NCBI GenBank assembly: GCA_913057235.1
Contig: CAJXNI010000025.1
Location: 1 to 41,966, forward strand
Source of the DNA: an uncultured Bacteroidota bacterium
GTDB taxonomy: Bacteria; Bacteroidota; Bacteroidia; Flavobacteriales; Schleiferiaceae
Direction: 5' to 3'
Length of the DNA stretch: 41,966 nucleotides
Part shown: positions 14,691 to 22,913 of the stretch, in pieces
Position numbering within the stretch: position 1 is the stretch's first letter
Layout of the letters: every line of letters starts with the position of its first letter
The notes under the pieces: model-generated
What the model was told of the DNA's origin: nothing
The model's input: only the letters and a program-made list of their open reading frames with translations
Databases searched by the model: none
Position numbers and translations under genes: made by a program

Positions 14691-16166
14691 TCAAATTTCC
14701 ATACGCCCACCCCTCAGGTAGCTGCCAAATAAATCGCTAAAATTAAAGCCGTTGGTCAGTTTTTCACGATTCAGTTTGTTGTGTTCGGCCAAAGCCCAAA
14801 GCAGCATTTCCATTAAAAAGTAGTGCTCCTCTTTGGGCACTTCTTTCAGGTGTTTATCGGCCAGTTTTTTTAAGGGTTTTATGTTAGTGAGCGCCTCTTG
14901 GTATTCTTTTTCACTAAAGTCAAATAGGAAATCTAAGGTGTGGCCTTCACTAAACCAGTCTACCAGCGCTTTGTATTCATTTTTTTCATCAGAGGCTTTC
15001 AGTTTATCCAAGGCCGGGAAGTAATCTACCACCAAGGCTTTTACCGCTTCCGCGATGAGGTTTTCGGCCACCAGGCTAGCTCCTTCCTGTTCGCCTTCAT
15101 ACACCAGTTCTACTTTGCCGGTAATGGCCGGAATCACCCCCATAAAGTCGGTAAGGCGTACCTGTGTTTTGGCGGCTCCACTGGTAAGCGCTCTGCGCTG
15201 GGCCGTACTGGCCAGGTTTTCTAATGCCGAAATGGTTAATCGGGTGGAAACCCCACTTTTACTATCTATAAATTCATTGTCTCTGGCCTCAAAGGCAATT
15301 TGCTCCAAAAGGGTTAAGGCCACCTCAGGGAACTCAACACTATTTTGCTGCGCTTCGGTGAGCCGTGCTTCCTGACGGGTGATGCGAAGGGCGGTTTTGA
15401 GGTCCTCAGGATAGTGCGTTAAAATTTGGCTGCCAATACGGTCTTTCAGTGGCGTCACAATGCTGCCGCGATTGGTGTAATCTTCGGGGTTTGCGGTGAA
15501 GACAAACTGCAGGTCTAAAGGCAAACGCAGCTTAAAACCTCTGATTTGAATATCGCCCTCTTGTAAAATATTGAAAAGCGCTACCTGAATACGGGCCTGC
15601 AAATCAGGGAGTTCGTTAATGACAAAAATGCTGCGGTGGGCGCGGGGAATCATCCCAAAATGCAGGGTGCGCTCATCGGAGTAAGGCAGCTTGAGGTTGG
15701 CCGCTTTTATCGGGTCCACATCGCCAATGAGGTCGGCCACCGTTACATCAGGTGTGGCCAACTTTTCAAAATACCGTTCACTGCGGTGAATCCAGTGAAT
15801 AGGGGTTTCGTCTCCTTGTTCGTTAATCAGGTCGTTTGCTTGCCGCGATATGGGTTGCAAGGGGTCGTCATTGAGCTCTGCTCCCTTTACGGCCGGAATG
15901 TACTCGTCTAAAAGTTCCGTCATTTGCCGGGCCATGCGGGTTTTGGCCTGTCCGCGTAAGCCTAAAAAATTGATGTTGTGCCCCGAAAGGATGGCCCGCT
16001 CTACATCAGGGATTACGGTGTTTTCATAGCCGTGAATGCCCGTGAATACGGTGGTTCCTTTTTGCAGATGGTTGATTAAGTTGGCGCGCAGCTCTTCTTT
16101 AATGCTTTTGGGCCGGTAGCCTGATTTTTTCAAGGCTCCTAAGGTGGTGATCTTAGTTCTGTTCAT
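14691..16166 (-). CDS. MoxR/Mg-chelatase-type AAA+ ATPase
   Basis: 491 residues. Walker A G-L-R-G-Q-A-K-T (69-76), Walker B I-F-V-I-N-E-L-P-D-L (180-189) and sensor 1 in F-V-F-T-A-N-P-E-D-Y (221-230). The acidic Walker B residue comes as N-E rather than D-E, which is common in chelatase-like ATPases. Such ATPases work with VWA proteins to insert cofactors or remodel protein complexes. The VWA partner is the gene immediately upstream on the same strand, 38 bases away. Target is unknown. No membrane segment or signal peptide is seen. Confidence 0.87.
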   Translation of the reverse strand: MNRTKITTLGALKKSGYRPKSIKEELRANLINHLQKGTTVFTGIHGYENTVIPDVERAILSGHNINFLGLRGQAKTRMARQMTELLDEYIPAVKGAELNDDPLQPISRQANDLINEQGDETPIHWIHRSERYFEKLATPDVTVADLIGDVDPIKAANLKLPYSDERTLHFGMIPRAHRSIFVINELPDLQARIQVALFNILQEGDIQIRGFKLRLPLDLQFVFTANPEDYTNRGSIVTPLKDRIGSQILTHYPEDLKTALRITRQEARLTEAQQNSVEFPEVALTLLEQIAFEARDNEFIDSKSGVSTRLTISALENLASTAQRRALTSGAAKTQVRLTDFMGVIPAITGKVELVYEGEQEGASLVAENLIAEAVKALVVDYFPALDKLKASDEKNEYKALVDWFSEGHTLDFLFDFSEKEYQEALTNIKPLKKLADKHLKEVPKEEHYFLMEMLLWALAEHNKLNREKLTNGFNFSDLFGSYLRGGRMEI

Positions 16167-16204
16167 GTTTTTGATTCGTTTTGCAATCGGCTAAAAGCCG
16201 GGTT

Positions 16205-17329
16205 TTATATTTTTTTTCTGCGGTTGCGCTCGTAATCCTGAAAAATGAAATCTCCTAAACCTTTAAGGCCCGTGAAGAAAGCCTTTCCCTTATTGGCTTG
16301 CGAGAATTTTTGCACAAACTGCTGCAGGTAAGGGTCTTGGGCAATCATAAAAGTGGTGATGGGGATGTTGGCTCTGCGGCAAGCCGCTGCGCGGTTGTAA
16401 CACTTGTTTACAATGTACTCATCCAGGCCAAAGCTGTTTTTATAGTAGGTGCCGTCTGGTTCATGCAAGCAACTGGGCTTGCCATCCGTAATCATGAAAA
16501 TTTGCTTGTTGGCATTTTTCTTTTTCCGTAGAATATCCATCGCCAAATCCAGTCCGGCCACCGTATTGGTGTGATAGGGTCCTACTTTCAGGTAAGGCAA
16601 CTCTTTGAGCTCAATGGTCCAAGCATCGTTGCCAAACACTAAAATATCCAGGGTGTCTTTGGGGTAGCGACTTTTGATAAACTCGGCTAAAGCCAACGCT
16701 ACTCTTTTGGCAGGCGTAATGCGGTCTTCACCGTAAAGAATCATGCTGTGGCTAATGTCAATCATCAGCACCGTGCTCATTTGCGCTTTGTAATACGTTT
16801 CTTGGGTGACCAGGTCATTTTGGGTCATGCCAAAATCAGTGATGCCTTGATTCACAAAAGCATTTTTGATGCTTTCATTCATGGCAATCTTATCCAGGCT
16901 GTCGCCAAACTGGTAGTTACGCAGGTCTGCGGTTTGTTCATCGCCCTGGCCGGTGTACTTAGTGCTGTGGTTGCCCGTCTGGCTGCGTTTAAGCTTACCA
17001 AAAATTTGTTCCAGGGCCGTTTGCCGGATGGCCTTTTCGGTTTTGGCCGTCATTTTTAAACCGTGGCCAGAACCCTGGCCATCTCCCTCTCCTTCAGGAG
17101 GATCAATTTCTTCACGCAGGAATCCCTTCTTCTTGAGGTCTTCTAAAAAGTCGTCAATGGTGTAGTCTTTGGTGGTAAGGGTGTACTCTTTATCCAGTTC
17201 ACGCAGCCAGTCAATGGCCTCGTCTACATCGCCACTGGTGTGTAAAAGAAGCTCCTTAAAAGTATCCAGGAGTTTTTCAAAAGGCGATTTACCCTGGCCG
17301 GTAAATTCAGAAAATCTAATACCAATCAT
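16205..17329 (-). CDS. VWA-domain partner of the MoxR-type ATPase
   Basis: 374 residues. The N-terminal half (1-185) is helical with an acidic Gly-rich linker (about 78-90). The C-terminal VWA domain has an intact metal-ion site: D191-x-S193-x-S195, Thr near 256 (H-T-N-T) and T-D-G at 281-283. VWA proteins of this type bind a partner through Mg and couple it to the ATPase. First gene of a two-gene operon with the AAA+ gene; divergent from the OsmC gene. The pair resembles MoxR-VWA chaperone modules, but it lacks the membrane-anchored BatA/B-type proteins. Confidence 0.87.
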   Translation of the reverse strand: MIGIRFSEFTGQGKSPFEKLLDTFKELLLHTSGDVDEAIDWLRELDKEYTLTTKDYTIDDFLEDLKKKGFLREEIDPPEGEGDGQGSGHGLKMTAKTEKAIRQTALEQIFGKLKRSQTGNHSTKYTGQGDEQTADLRNYQFGDSLDKIAMNESIKNAFVNQGITDFGMTQNDLVTQETYYKAQMSTVLMIDISHSMILYGEDRITPAKRVALALAEFIKSRYPKDTLDILVFGNDAWTIELKELPYLKVGPYHTNTVAGLDLAMDILRKKKNANKQIFMITDGKPSCLHEPDGTYYKNSFGLDEYIVNKCYNRAAACRRANIPITTFMIAQDPYLQQFVQKFSQANKGKAFFTGLKGLGDFIFQDYERNRRKKI

Positions 17330-17429
17330 AGCGCTGTTTTAACCCACTTGCCAGATGAAAGTTTAGAGTCTTAAATTGCGTAAAAAACGCAACGACATTT
17401 GTTGCCAACCACTAATAAGAACGGTCCAC

Positions 17430-17834
17430 ATGAAAGAAATAGCCCACGTTAAGTACCTCGGACACTTGCGCACCGAGGCCACCCATCTAGCATCGCGAAA
17501 CACGCTTATTAACGATGCACCCACTGATAATAAGGGCAAGGGCGAAGCTTTTTCGCCTACCGATATGGTGGCCACCGCACTAGCCACCTGCATGATTACG
17601 GTGATGGGCATACGAGCGCAAGAAGAGAGCTGGGATTTTGAAGCCCGCGCTAGCGTGGGAAAGGAGATGGCCAGCGGCCCCAGGCGCATCAGTGGCATTG
17701 CTGTGAAACTAAAATGCCAGGTTTCGGGCGGAGCTTTGGCCGCTCAGGTTTTAGAAAAAGTAGCGAAGGCCTGCCCGGTAGCGCAAAGCCTGCATCCTGA
17801 TTTAGTACAGGAGTTGATATTTGAGTGGGATTGA
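17430..17834 (+). CDS. OsmC/Ohr-family peroxiredoxin-like protein
   Basis: 134 residues from ATG 17430. A TTG 54 bases upstream is in frame, but the extension is not family-like. Two conserved cysteines are present, C54 in A-T-C-M-I-T-V-M-G and C115 in K-A-C-P-V-A-Q-S, the pair used by OsmC/Ohr enzymes to reduce organic hydroperoxides with thiols. Also S-P-T-D-M-V-A-T-A-L before the first Cys, typical of OsmC. It is likely a cytoplasmic antioxidant. Single-gene unit, divergent from the VWA gene. Confidence 0.9.
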   Translation: MKEIAHVKYLGHLRTEATHLASRNTLINDAPTDNKGKGEAFSPTDMVATALATCMITVMGIRAQEESWDFEARASVGKEMASGPRRISGIAVKLKCQVSGGALAAQVLEKVAKACPVAQSLHPDLVQELIFEWD

Positions 17835-17936
17835 AACGATTATCTTAGGCATTAAAAAATGGCAGATGTTAAATGCATTAATCTAATTATCTAACACCTA
17901 ATGCGACTATTTTAAGCCAAACCCAAAAGAAAAAGG

Positions 17937-18158
17937 ATGAACCAATACGAACTGTTACTAACCGACAGCGCCATAACCATTAACCGAGTGGCGCAAGTAT
18001 TAAAAGAGAATGGCATCACCATCCACATTAGAGATAATGTAAACTCTGCGCGATTGGCCGGATTCGGTTCTACTCAAAACGATGTAGAGTTGCACGTTGC
18101 TGCTTCTGACATAATCAGAGCCCAGTCGATTGTTAAATCTTTATTCGCGGAAGATTAA
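17937..18158 (+). CDS. DUF2007-like putative signal-transducing protein
   Basis: 73 residues with the small alpha/beta pattern of DUF2007 (PII-like fold): N-terminal Y-E-L-L-L-T, a helix around I-N-R-V-A-Q-V-L-K-E-N-G-I, and the ending V-A-A-S-D-I-I-R-A-Q-S-I-V. No catalytic residues are seen. The role is unproven; the family is thought to be regulatory. Confidence 0.75.
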   Translation: MNQYELLLTDSAITINRVAQVLKENGITIHIRDNVNSARLAGFGSTQNDVELHVAASDIIRAQSIVKSLFAED

Positions 18159-18214
18159 ATCAGAAGACCCGTTGGAATAAGCATCGTCTAACATCCTAAG
18201 TGCCTTTTCTAACA

Positions 18215-19291
18215 TTAAATCCTCAAACTAAACTGCCCCTTGGGCACACGCAGAAAGTCATCACAGTTGTAATCAGGGTAGTTTTTTTCGGCAAAATAGG
18301 TTTTGCGCGCTAAGGCTACCGTTTGCTTAATCTGTTGCGCATACTCACCTTCCCCACGCATTCTACGTCCAAATTGACTGTCATTTAACAGACCTCCATG
18401 GGTAGCTTCTATGCCGTGCTTTATTTTTTGATAGCGATCGGGAAAGTGTTTTTGCACCCAATCCATAAACAAAACCGAAACCCGGCCATTGAGGCGAACC
18501 ATGGTGTAATTGAATTTAACGGCACCGGCATTGCTGCAGGCTTCGGCCACAGCCATGGCCTCATGACTGTTTAAGCCAGGAATCACGGGTGCAAGCATCA
18601 CATTAACCGGGATATTATTCTGGGCTAAAAGCTCAATGGTTTGCAAGCGTCTCTTTACGGAAGCGGTGCGCGGCTCCAATTTCCTGCGCAGGTCCTCATC
18701 TAACGTGGTTACGGAAATACTCACCTTCACCAGGCGCTTTTCGGCCATTCGCTTCAGAATATCCACATCCCGCTGAATGAGGGCATTCTTGGTGATGATC
18801 CCCACCGGATGCTGATACTTTTCCAGAACTTTTAAAAGACCACGGGTAATTTGCAGTTTTTTCTCAATGGGTTGGTAACAATCGGTGTTACCCGAAAGCA
18901 TGATGGGCTCAGGTTGCCAACTGGGTTTTTGAAAAGCCTTCTCCAGCAATTGGGGCGCATTTTTCTTAACTAAGATTTTTTGTTCAAAGTCGGTGCCGGC
19001 ACTGTAACCCCAGTATTCATGGGAGTTGCGGGCGTAGCAATACGCACAACCATGTTCACAGCCCTGGTAGGGATTCATGCTCCAGGTTTTGCCAATATCG
19101 GGGCTGTTTACACGGTTTAAAATGGTTTTGGGATAGACTGCCGTGTAGGTGGTTTTGGCGTTACCGCTGGTGTCTTCGCCTGACTGGTGCAGGTGCTCCT
19201 TAAATTCAGGATCAACCGTGTAATGTTGTTGATGAAAGGGATTGTGCGTATTTATTTGAGCGCCTCGCCCAGTCTTCAAATCTTTCTTCAT
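18215..19291 (-). CDS. PA0069-family radical SAM protein
   Basis: 358 residues. Radical SAM cluster motif C78-x3-C82-x2-C85 in G-C-E-H-G-C-A-Y-C-Y. The context N-P-Y-Q-G-C-E-H-G-C is typical of the PA0069/Rv2578c group, distant relatives of spore photoproduct lyase. Also P-I-M-L-S-G-N-T-D-C-Y-Q-P-I-E and L-E-P-R-T-A. Substrate is unknown; a nucleic-acid repair role has been suggested by resemblance only. The start overlaps the stop of the XRE-S24 regulator (ATGA, 19288-19291), so the two are translated together. Confidence 0.88.
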   Translation of the reverse strand: MKKDLKTGRGAQINTHNPFHQQHYTVDPEFKEHLHQSGEDTSGNAKTTYTAVYPKTILNRVNSPDIGKTWSMNPYQGCEHGCAYCYARNSHEYWGYSAGTDFEQKILVKKNAPQLLEKAFQKPSWQPEPIMLSGNTDCYQPIEKKLQITRGLLKVLEKYQHPVGIITKNALIQRDVDILKRMAEKRLVKVSISVTTLDEDLRRKLEPRTASVKRRLQTIELLAQNNIPVNVMLAPVIPGLNSHEAMAVAEACSNAGAVKFNYTMVRLNGRVSVLFMDWVQKHFPDRYQKIKHGIEATHGGLLNDSQFGRRMRGEGEYAQQIKQTVALARKTYFAEKNYPDYNCDDFLRVPKGQFSLRI

Positions 19292-20082
19292 GTAGTTTTT
19301 TCCATCTTGGCCGCTAGCCTCTTGATTTCGGCTTTCATTTCATCCATCATTTGCCATAGCCGCTGGTTGTGCAGCTCCTGGAGTGAATCCTGGTCGGGGA
19401 TTTCAAAGCTTAGAACCCCTTTAGCTTGCCAAACCTCTAAAATCTCCTCGGGGGGCAAAGTATAGGGTTTGTACTCGCTGTTATCTGATTTCAGCACAAA
19501 CTGGTTTTCTTCATTCAAACGATTTTCTACGCGCTTGTAGACAATGCCATCATTCAGCGTAAGCAAAATATAGCACTGGTTACTTTTTAGATGACGCCAG
19601 TCTTCCACAAACTCGCCAATAACGTAGGCGCCTGGCTGCACGGGCAACATGCTATCGCCTTCAATTTGAAAAATGCGCATGCTTCCGCTTTGTTGCAACT
19701 CCGGAAAGGGTAGGTTGGCGGTTTTAAGCTGTTCTATGTACTCAGAGTCCGCGTACCCCTTGGTATAACCGGCCGCTGCTTTTTGCGGAATTAAGGTGAT
19801 AAGCTCATCGCCCTGATCATCAACGGGAACGGGCAACACGCGCAGTGCTCCGGCTGCATAATTGCCTTGGTAGTTTTTATCCAGCGGTTTTTCTATTAAA
19901 TCGCCCAAAGGCACTTTAAAAATATGGCAAAGCAACTGTAGGGTAGCAATGCGTGGCTCCGTGCGCCCTTCTTCGTAAGCACCAATTAAGCTGCGGTTTA
20001 CGCTTAGTTTATCCGCCAAAGCGGCTTGGGTAAAACCTTTTTGCTTGCGCAGATGGCGAATGTTATTGCCCAGATGATTCAT
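19288..20082 (-). CDS. XRE-family repressor with S24 (LexA-like) self-cleavage domain
   Basis: 264 residues. Helix-turn-helix at 4-60 (F-T-Q-A-A-L-A-D-K-L-S-V-N-R-S-L-I-G-A-Y-E). A C-terminal LexA-like peptidase has S144 in E-G-D-S-M-L-P and K183 in V-Y-K-R-V. A candidate Ala-Gly cleavage site is at 104-105 (K-A-A-A-G-Y). A coiled-coil tail runs about 232-262. All parts for RecA-triggered or ligand-triggered autocleavage are present. Co-transcribed with the radical SAM gene, which it probably controls together with itself. A palindrome 20 bases upstream of the ATG (20102-20123) is a possible operator. Confidence 0.88.
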   Translation of the reverse strand: MNHLGNNIRHLRKQKGFTQAALADKLSVNRSLIGAYEEGRTEPRIATLQLLCHIFKVPLGDLIEKPLDKNYQGNYAAGALRVLPVPVDDQGDELITLIPQKAAAGYTKGYADSEYIEQLKTANLPFPELQQSGSMRIFQIEGDSMLPVQPGAYVIGEFVEDWRHLKSNQCYILLTLNDGIVYKRVENRLNEENQFVLKSDNSEYKPYTLPPEEILEVWQAKGVLSFEIPDQDSLQELHNQRLWQMMDEMKAEIKRLAAKMEKTT

Positions 20083-20101
20083 TGCGTATTAATTTGAAGC
20101 T

Positions 20102-20123
20102 AAATTAAGAAGAATTCTAATTT
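20102..20123. promoter_or_regulatory. possible operator of the XRE-S24 gene
   Basis: AAATTA (20102-20107) and TAATTT (20118-20123) flank a central GAATTC-containing segment, giving an imperfect 22-bp dyad upstream of the repressor ATG. Autoregulation is inferred, not shown. Confidence 0.35.
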
Positions 20124-20261
20124 AAGTAGCCTTTGTCAAAAGATTCCTCCACAGGTTATTGTTAATTAAATAGAGAACAAGGATTGGTTTTTCAGCGCCA
20201 GTTTTTGAGCTTGGTGAGAGCTAGTTAAACTTCTGTAAACTTGCACTCAAATTGGCCGATT

Positions 20262-20747
20262 ATGAAAAAAATGGTGCTACTCCTTATTGGAACTTTGGTG
20301 CTAAGCGCAACGGGTCACGCTCAACCCGACTCTTTACGGGCGGTAGAAGCAAACCCTAAATATGATTCGGCTTTGGCCCTTAGGCTGGGGGCCGATGATT
20401 ACGGCATGAAAAGTTACTACTTGGTGATCCTCAAAACCGGGCCCAATAAAAGTGCGAATAAAGACAGCATCCGCGTAAGCTTTAAGGGCCACTTAAAAAA
20501 TATTAACCGATTGGTGGAAGCGGGTAAAATAATTGTAGCCGGCCCTTTGGGTAAGAACAGCCAGCAGTACCGCGGTATATTTATTTTAAACGGAGTTACG
20601 AGTAGGGAAGAGGCTATGGCACTGCTGCAAACCGATCCGGCCATAAAAAATGGCTTTTTAGACTATGAGCTATTTGAGTGGTATGGCTCAGCCGCCCTGC
20701 CAGAGTACCTGCCCATTTCTGATCAAATTTGGAAAATAAAGCCCTGA
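20262..20747 (+). CDS. secreted YCII-related domain protein
   Basis: 161 residues from ATG 20262, chosen because it gives a clean signal peptide (M-K-K-M-V-L-L-L-I...G-H-A-Q). An in-frame TTG lies 21 bases upstream. The mature part has the YCII ferredoxin-like pattern: Y-Y-L-V-I-L-K-T-G, H-L-K-N-I-N-R-L-V-E-A-G-K-I-I-V-A-G-P-L-G and T-D-P-A-I-K-N-G. YCII proteins are usually cytoplasmic; exported versions occur in Bacteroidota. Function unknown. A TAAACTTG box at 20236-20243 may be its promoter. Confidence 0.8.
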   Translation: MKKMVLLLIGTLVLSATGHAQPDSLRAVEANPKYDSALALRLGADDYGMKSYYLVILKTGPNKSANKDSIRVSFKGHLKNINRLVEAGKIIVAGPLGKNSQQYRGIFILNGVTSREEAMALLQTDPAIKNGFLDYELFEWYGSAALPEYLPISDQIWKIKP

Positions 20748-20847
20748 CTTATTAACCTGGTTATGGGTTCAGAGCTTTTGCCACCGCTGCATCAAAATAT
20801 TTTAGTTCAAAACAGGTTAGTACCTTGCTGGCCCAACACTACTTAGT

Positions 20848-22746
20848 ATGCAAAAATTAGCTCTGCTTTTCGTCATTATTTTTTCAATCAGCGCCCGTGG
20901 CCAAAGCAAAAGGGCGGTGCGCGATTTTCAAAAGGCGCGGGAGTACGTTACTACTGAGAAGTTTGACAAAGCCGAGGAGAGCCTGCTTGAAGCGCTGGAA
21001 GAGGAACCAGGCTACATGGATGCCTTGCTTTTTCTGGCTGACCTCTACAAAAAACTGGGTAAGAAAGACAGCGCCCTTTCCGTTTACGAGCGGGCCTACC
21101 AGCATAATCCACCGTATTATCTAGACCTTTTTTACGGCCGGTTACTGTATGAACTGGAAAAGTACGAGCAAGCCCGCAAACCACTACAAAACTACGCTGA
21201 AAACCCCAGGGCCAACCAGCGCTACCTTACTGAGGTAAACCGCATGATTGAGAGCTGTGCCTTTGCCTTGGAAGCGAAAAAGGAAGCCAAAGCTTATGAC
21301 CCTAAAAACCTAGGCGATAGGGTAAACTCCCCTCAAATGGAGTATTTCCCCAGCATTTCTGCGGATGGCCTTACGCTGGTTTTCACCCACCGCAACATGG
21401 AGGGCGAGAAAAAGGACGAAGACTTTTGGGTCACCACCCGCGATAGCATCTCCGGAGCATGGAAGCAGGCTAAGGCCGTACAAGGGCTTTTAAACACGCC
21501 CCGCAATGAGGGTGCCCAAACCATTACGGCCGATGGCCGGGTGATTTTCTTTGCTGCTTGTGAGCGTCCTGATGGCTTTGGCTCTTGTGATATTTTTGCC
21601 AGCTTTCTGCAACCCAACGGCTTTTGGGGCAAACCTATAAATCTGGGTCCGCAGATTAACAGTGGCCTTTGGGAGAGCCAACCCAGTATTTCGCCCGATG
21701 GTTTAACCTTGTATTTTGTGCGGGGCCGGGGCAGTACCGACCAGAATTTAGACATTTACTACAGCCGCTTTACCACCGATGGCTGGACCAAAGCAAAACC
21801 TGTGGAAGGGGCCATTAATACCGGCAGCCAGGAAACCAGTCCTTTCATCCATTTTGATGGGCAAAGCTTGTACTTCTCGTCTAACGGGCACCCCGGCATG
21901 GGCGATTTAGATTTCTTTGTTTCCCGCAAACAACCCGATGGCAGCTGGGGACCGCCTGAAAATCTAGGCTATCCTATTAACACCAGCGCTCAGGAGTTTA
22001 GCCTAATTGTAGCGCCAGACGGCCGAACAGGCTTCTTCAGTAGTGATGCTTTAGAAACCGGCTTAGGCCGGCTGGACCTCTATTCTTTTAGCCTACCAGA
22101 AAACAGGCGAGCCAAGGCGGTGGCTTACATCCGCGGAAGCGTAATAGACCAAAAAACCCGGGAGCCTTTGGCGGCTGAGATTGATTTTAGCGGTTTAACC
22201 GATAGCACCTTTAGCTTTAAAAAAACCAGTGGGCGCGATGGGAAGTTTTATGCAGTGTTACCGGGCGAAAGTGAATACGCGCTTTCTATTGAGAAACGGG
22301 GCTATCTATTTTACTCGCAAAACTTTAAGTTGGGCTCCCAAGGGGCCGATCAGGCTAAGGTGCTAAACATTGAACTCATTCCTATTGAAGTGGGGCAGAG
22401 TGTAAAGCTAGAGAATGTCTTTTTTGATTTTGACTCTTATGAACTCAATTCACGCAGTTTTGCGGAGCTCAACAAAGTGTACAATTTCTTGAAAGCCAAC
22501 CCCAGCGTAAAGGTAAGTCTGGAAGGCCACACCGATAACCAGGGCACCAATGCTTACAATAAAGAGTTAAGTCAGCAACGAGCCAAAGCCGTGTATGAGT
22601 ATCTCTTAAACAAAGGCATTCAGGCAGATCGGTTAAACTCTGCGGGCTACGGTGCCGAGCAGCCTGTGGCTACCAATGATACGGAGGAGGGCCGGGCCTT
22701 GAACAGAAGAACTGAGATGAGAATCACCAGGTATCAAAATCGTTAG
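20848..22746 (+). CDS. TPR - PD40 propeller - carboxypeptidase-like - OmpA protein (PorE-like architecture)
   Basis: 632 residues. Signal peptide (about 19, ending A-R-G-Q, no lipobox). TPR-like helices occupy about 20-135, WD40-like PD40 repeats about 165-420 (several S-P/A-D-G-x-T/S-L-x-F), a carboxypeptidase-regulatory domain about 430-515, and an OmpA peptidoglycan-binding domain about 525-632 (F-F-D-F-D-S-Y-E-L-N, G-H-T-D-N-Q-G, N-R-R-T-E). This order matches PorE of the type IX secretion system, but Bacteroidota carry several paralogues, so the T9SS role is not certain. It should span from outer membrane to cell wall. It stands as a single-gene unit. Confidence 0.87.
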   Translation: MQKLALLFVIIFSISARGQSKRAVRDFQKAREYVTTEKFDKAEESLLEALEEEPGYMDALLFLADLYKKLGKKDSALSVYERAYQHNPPYYLDLFYGRLLYELEKYEQARKPLQNYAENPRANQRYLTEVNRMIESCAFALEAKKEAKAYDPKNLGDRVNSPQMEYFPSISADGLTLVFTHRNMEGEKKDEDFWVTTRDSISGAWKQAKAVQGLLNTPRNEGAQTITADGRVIFFAACERPDGFGSCDIFASFLQPNGFWGKPINLGPQINSGLWESQPSISPDGLTLYFVRGRGSTDQNLDIYYSRFTTDGWTKAKPVEGAINTGSQETSPFIHFDGQSLYFSSNGHPGMGDLDFFVSRKQPDGSWGPPENLGYPINTSAQEFSLIVAPDGRTGFFSSDALETGLGRLDLYSFSLPENRRAKAVAYIRGSVIDQKTREPLAAEIDFSGLTDSTFSFKKTSGRDGKFYAVLPGESEYALSIEKRGYLFYSQNFKLGSQGADQAKVLNIELIPIEVGQSVKLENVFFDFDSYELNSRSFAELNKVYNFLKANPSVKVSLEGHTDNQGTNAYNKELSQQRAKAVYEYLLNKGIQADRLNSAGYGAEQPVATNDTEEGRALNRRTEMRITRYQNR

Positions 22747-22848
22747 GGTTTTTAATTCGCATGGTTCCTTAAACTTAATTACCAGTAACTCGCAATAATT
22801 AAATCCAGATTTCTAATTTTTTCTTATCTTGACCTTACAAGTGCAAGA

Positions 22849-22863
22849 ACCATAAATTATGGT
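22849..22863. promoter_or_regulatory. 15-bp palindrome ACCATAA-A-TTATGGT
   Basis: Perfect 7-bp arms around a central A, 50 bases before the lipoprotein ATG at 22914. No T-tract follows, so a protein-binding site is the natural guess. Confidence 0.4.
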
Positions 22864-22913
22864 CAGCCACCTGATTTACAGTATTTTCAACCAAGCAAGC
22901 CCAACAATTGGAT

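Noticed and set aside
17890-18205. Similar TCTAACAnCCTAA-like strings flanking the DUF2007 gene
   Set aside because: Match is short and imperfect; chance similarity of AT-rich intergenic sequence is sufficient.
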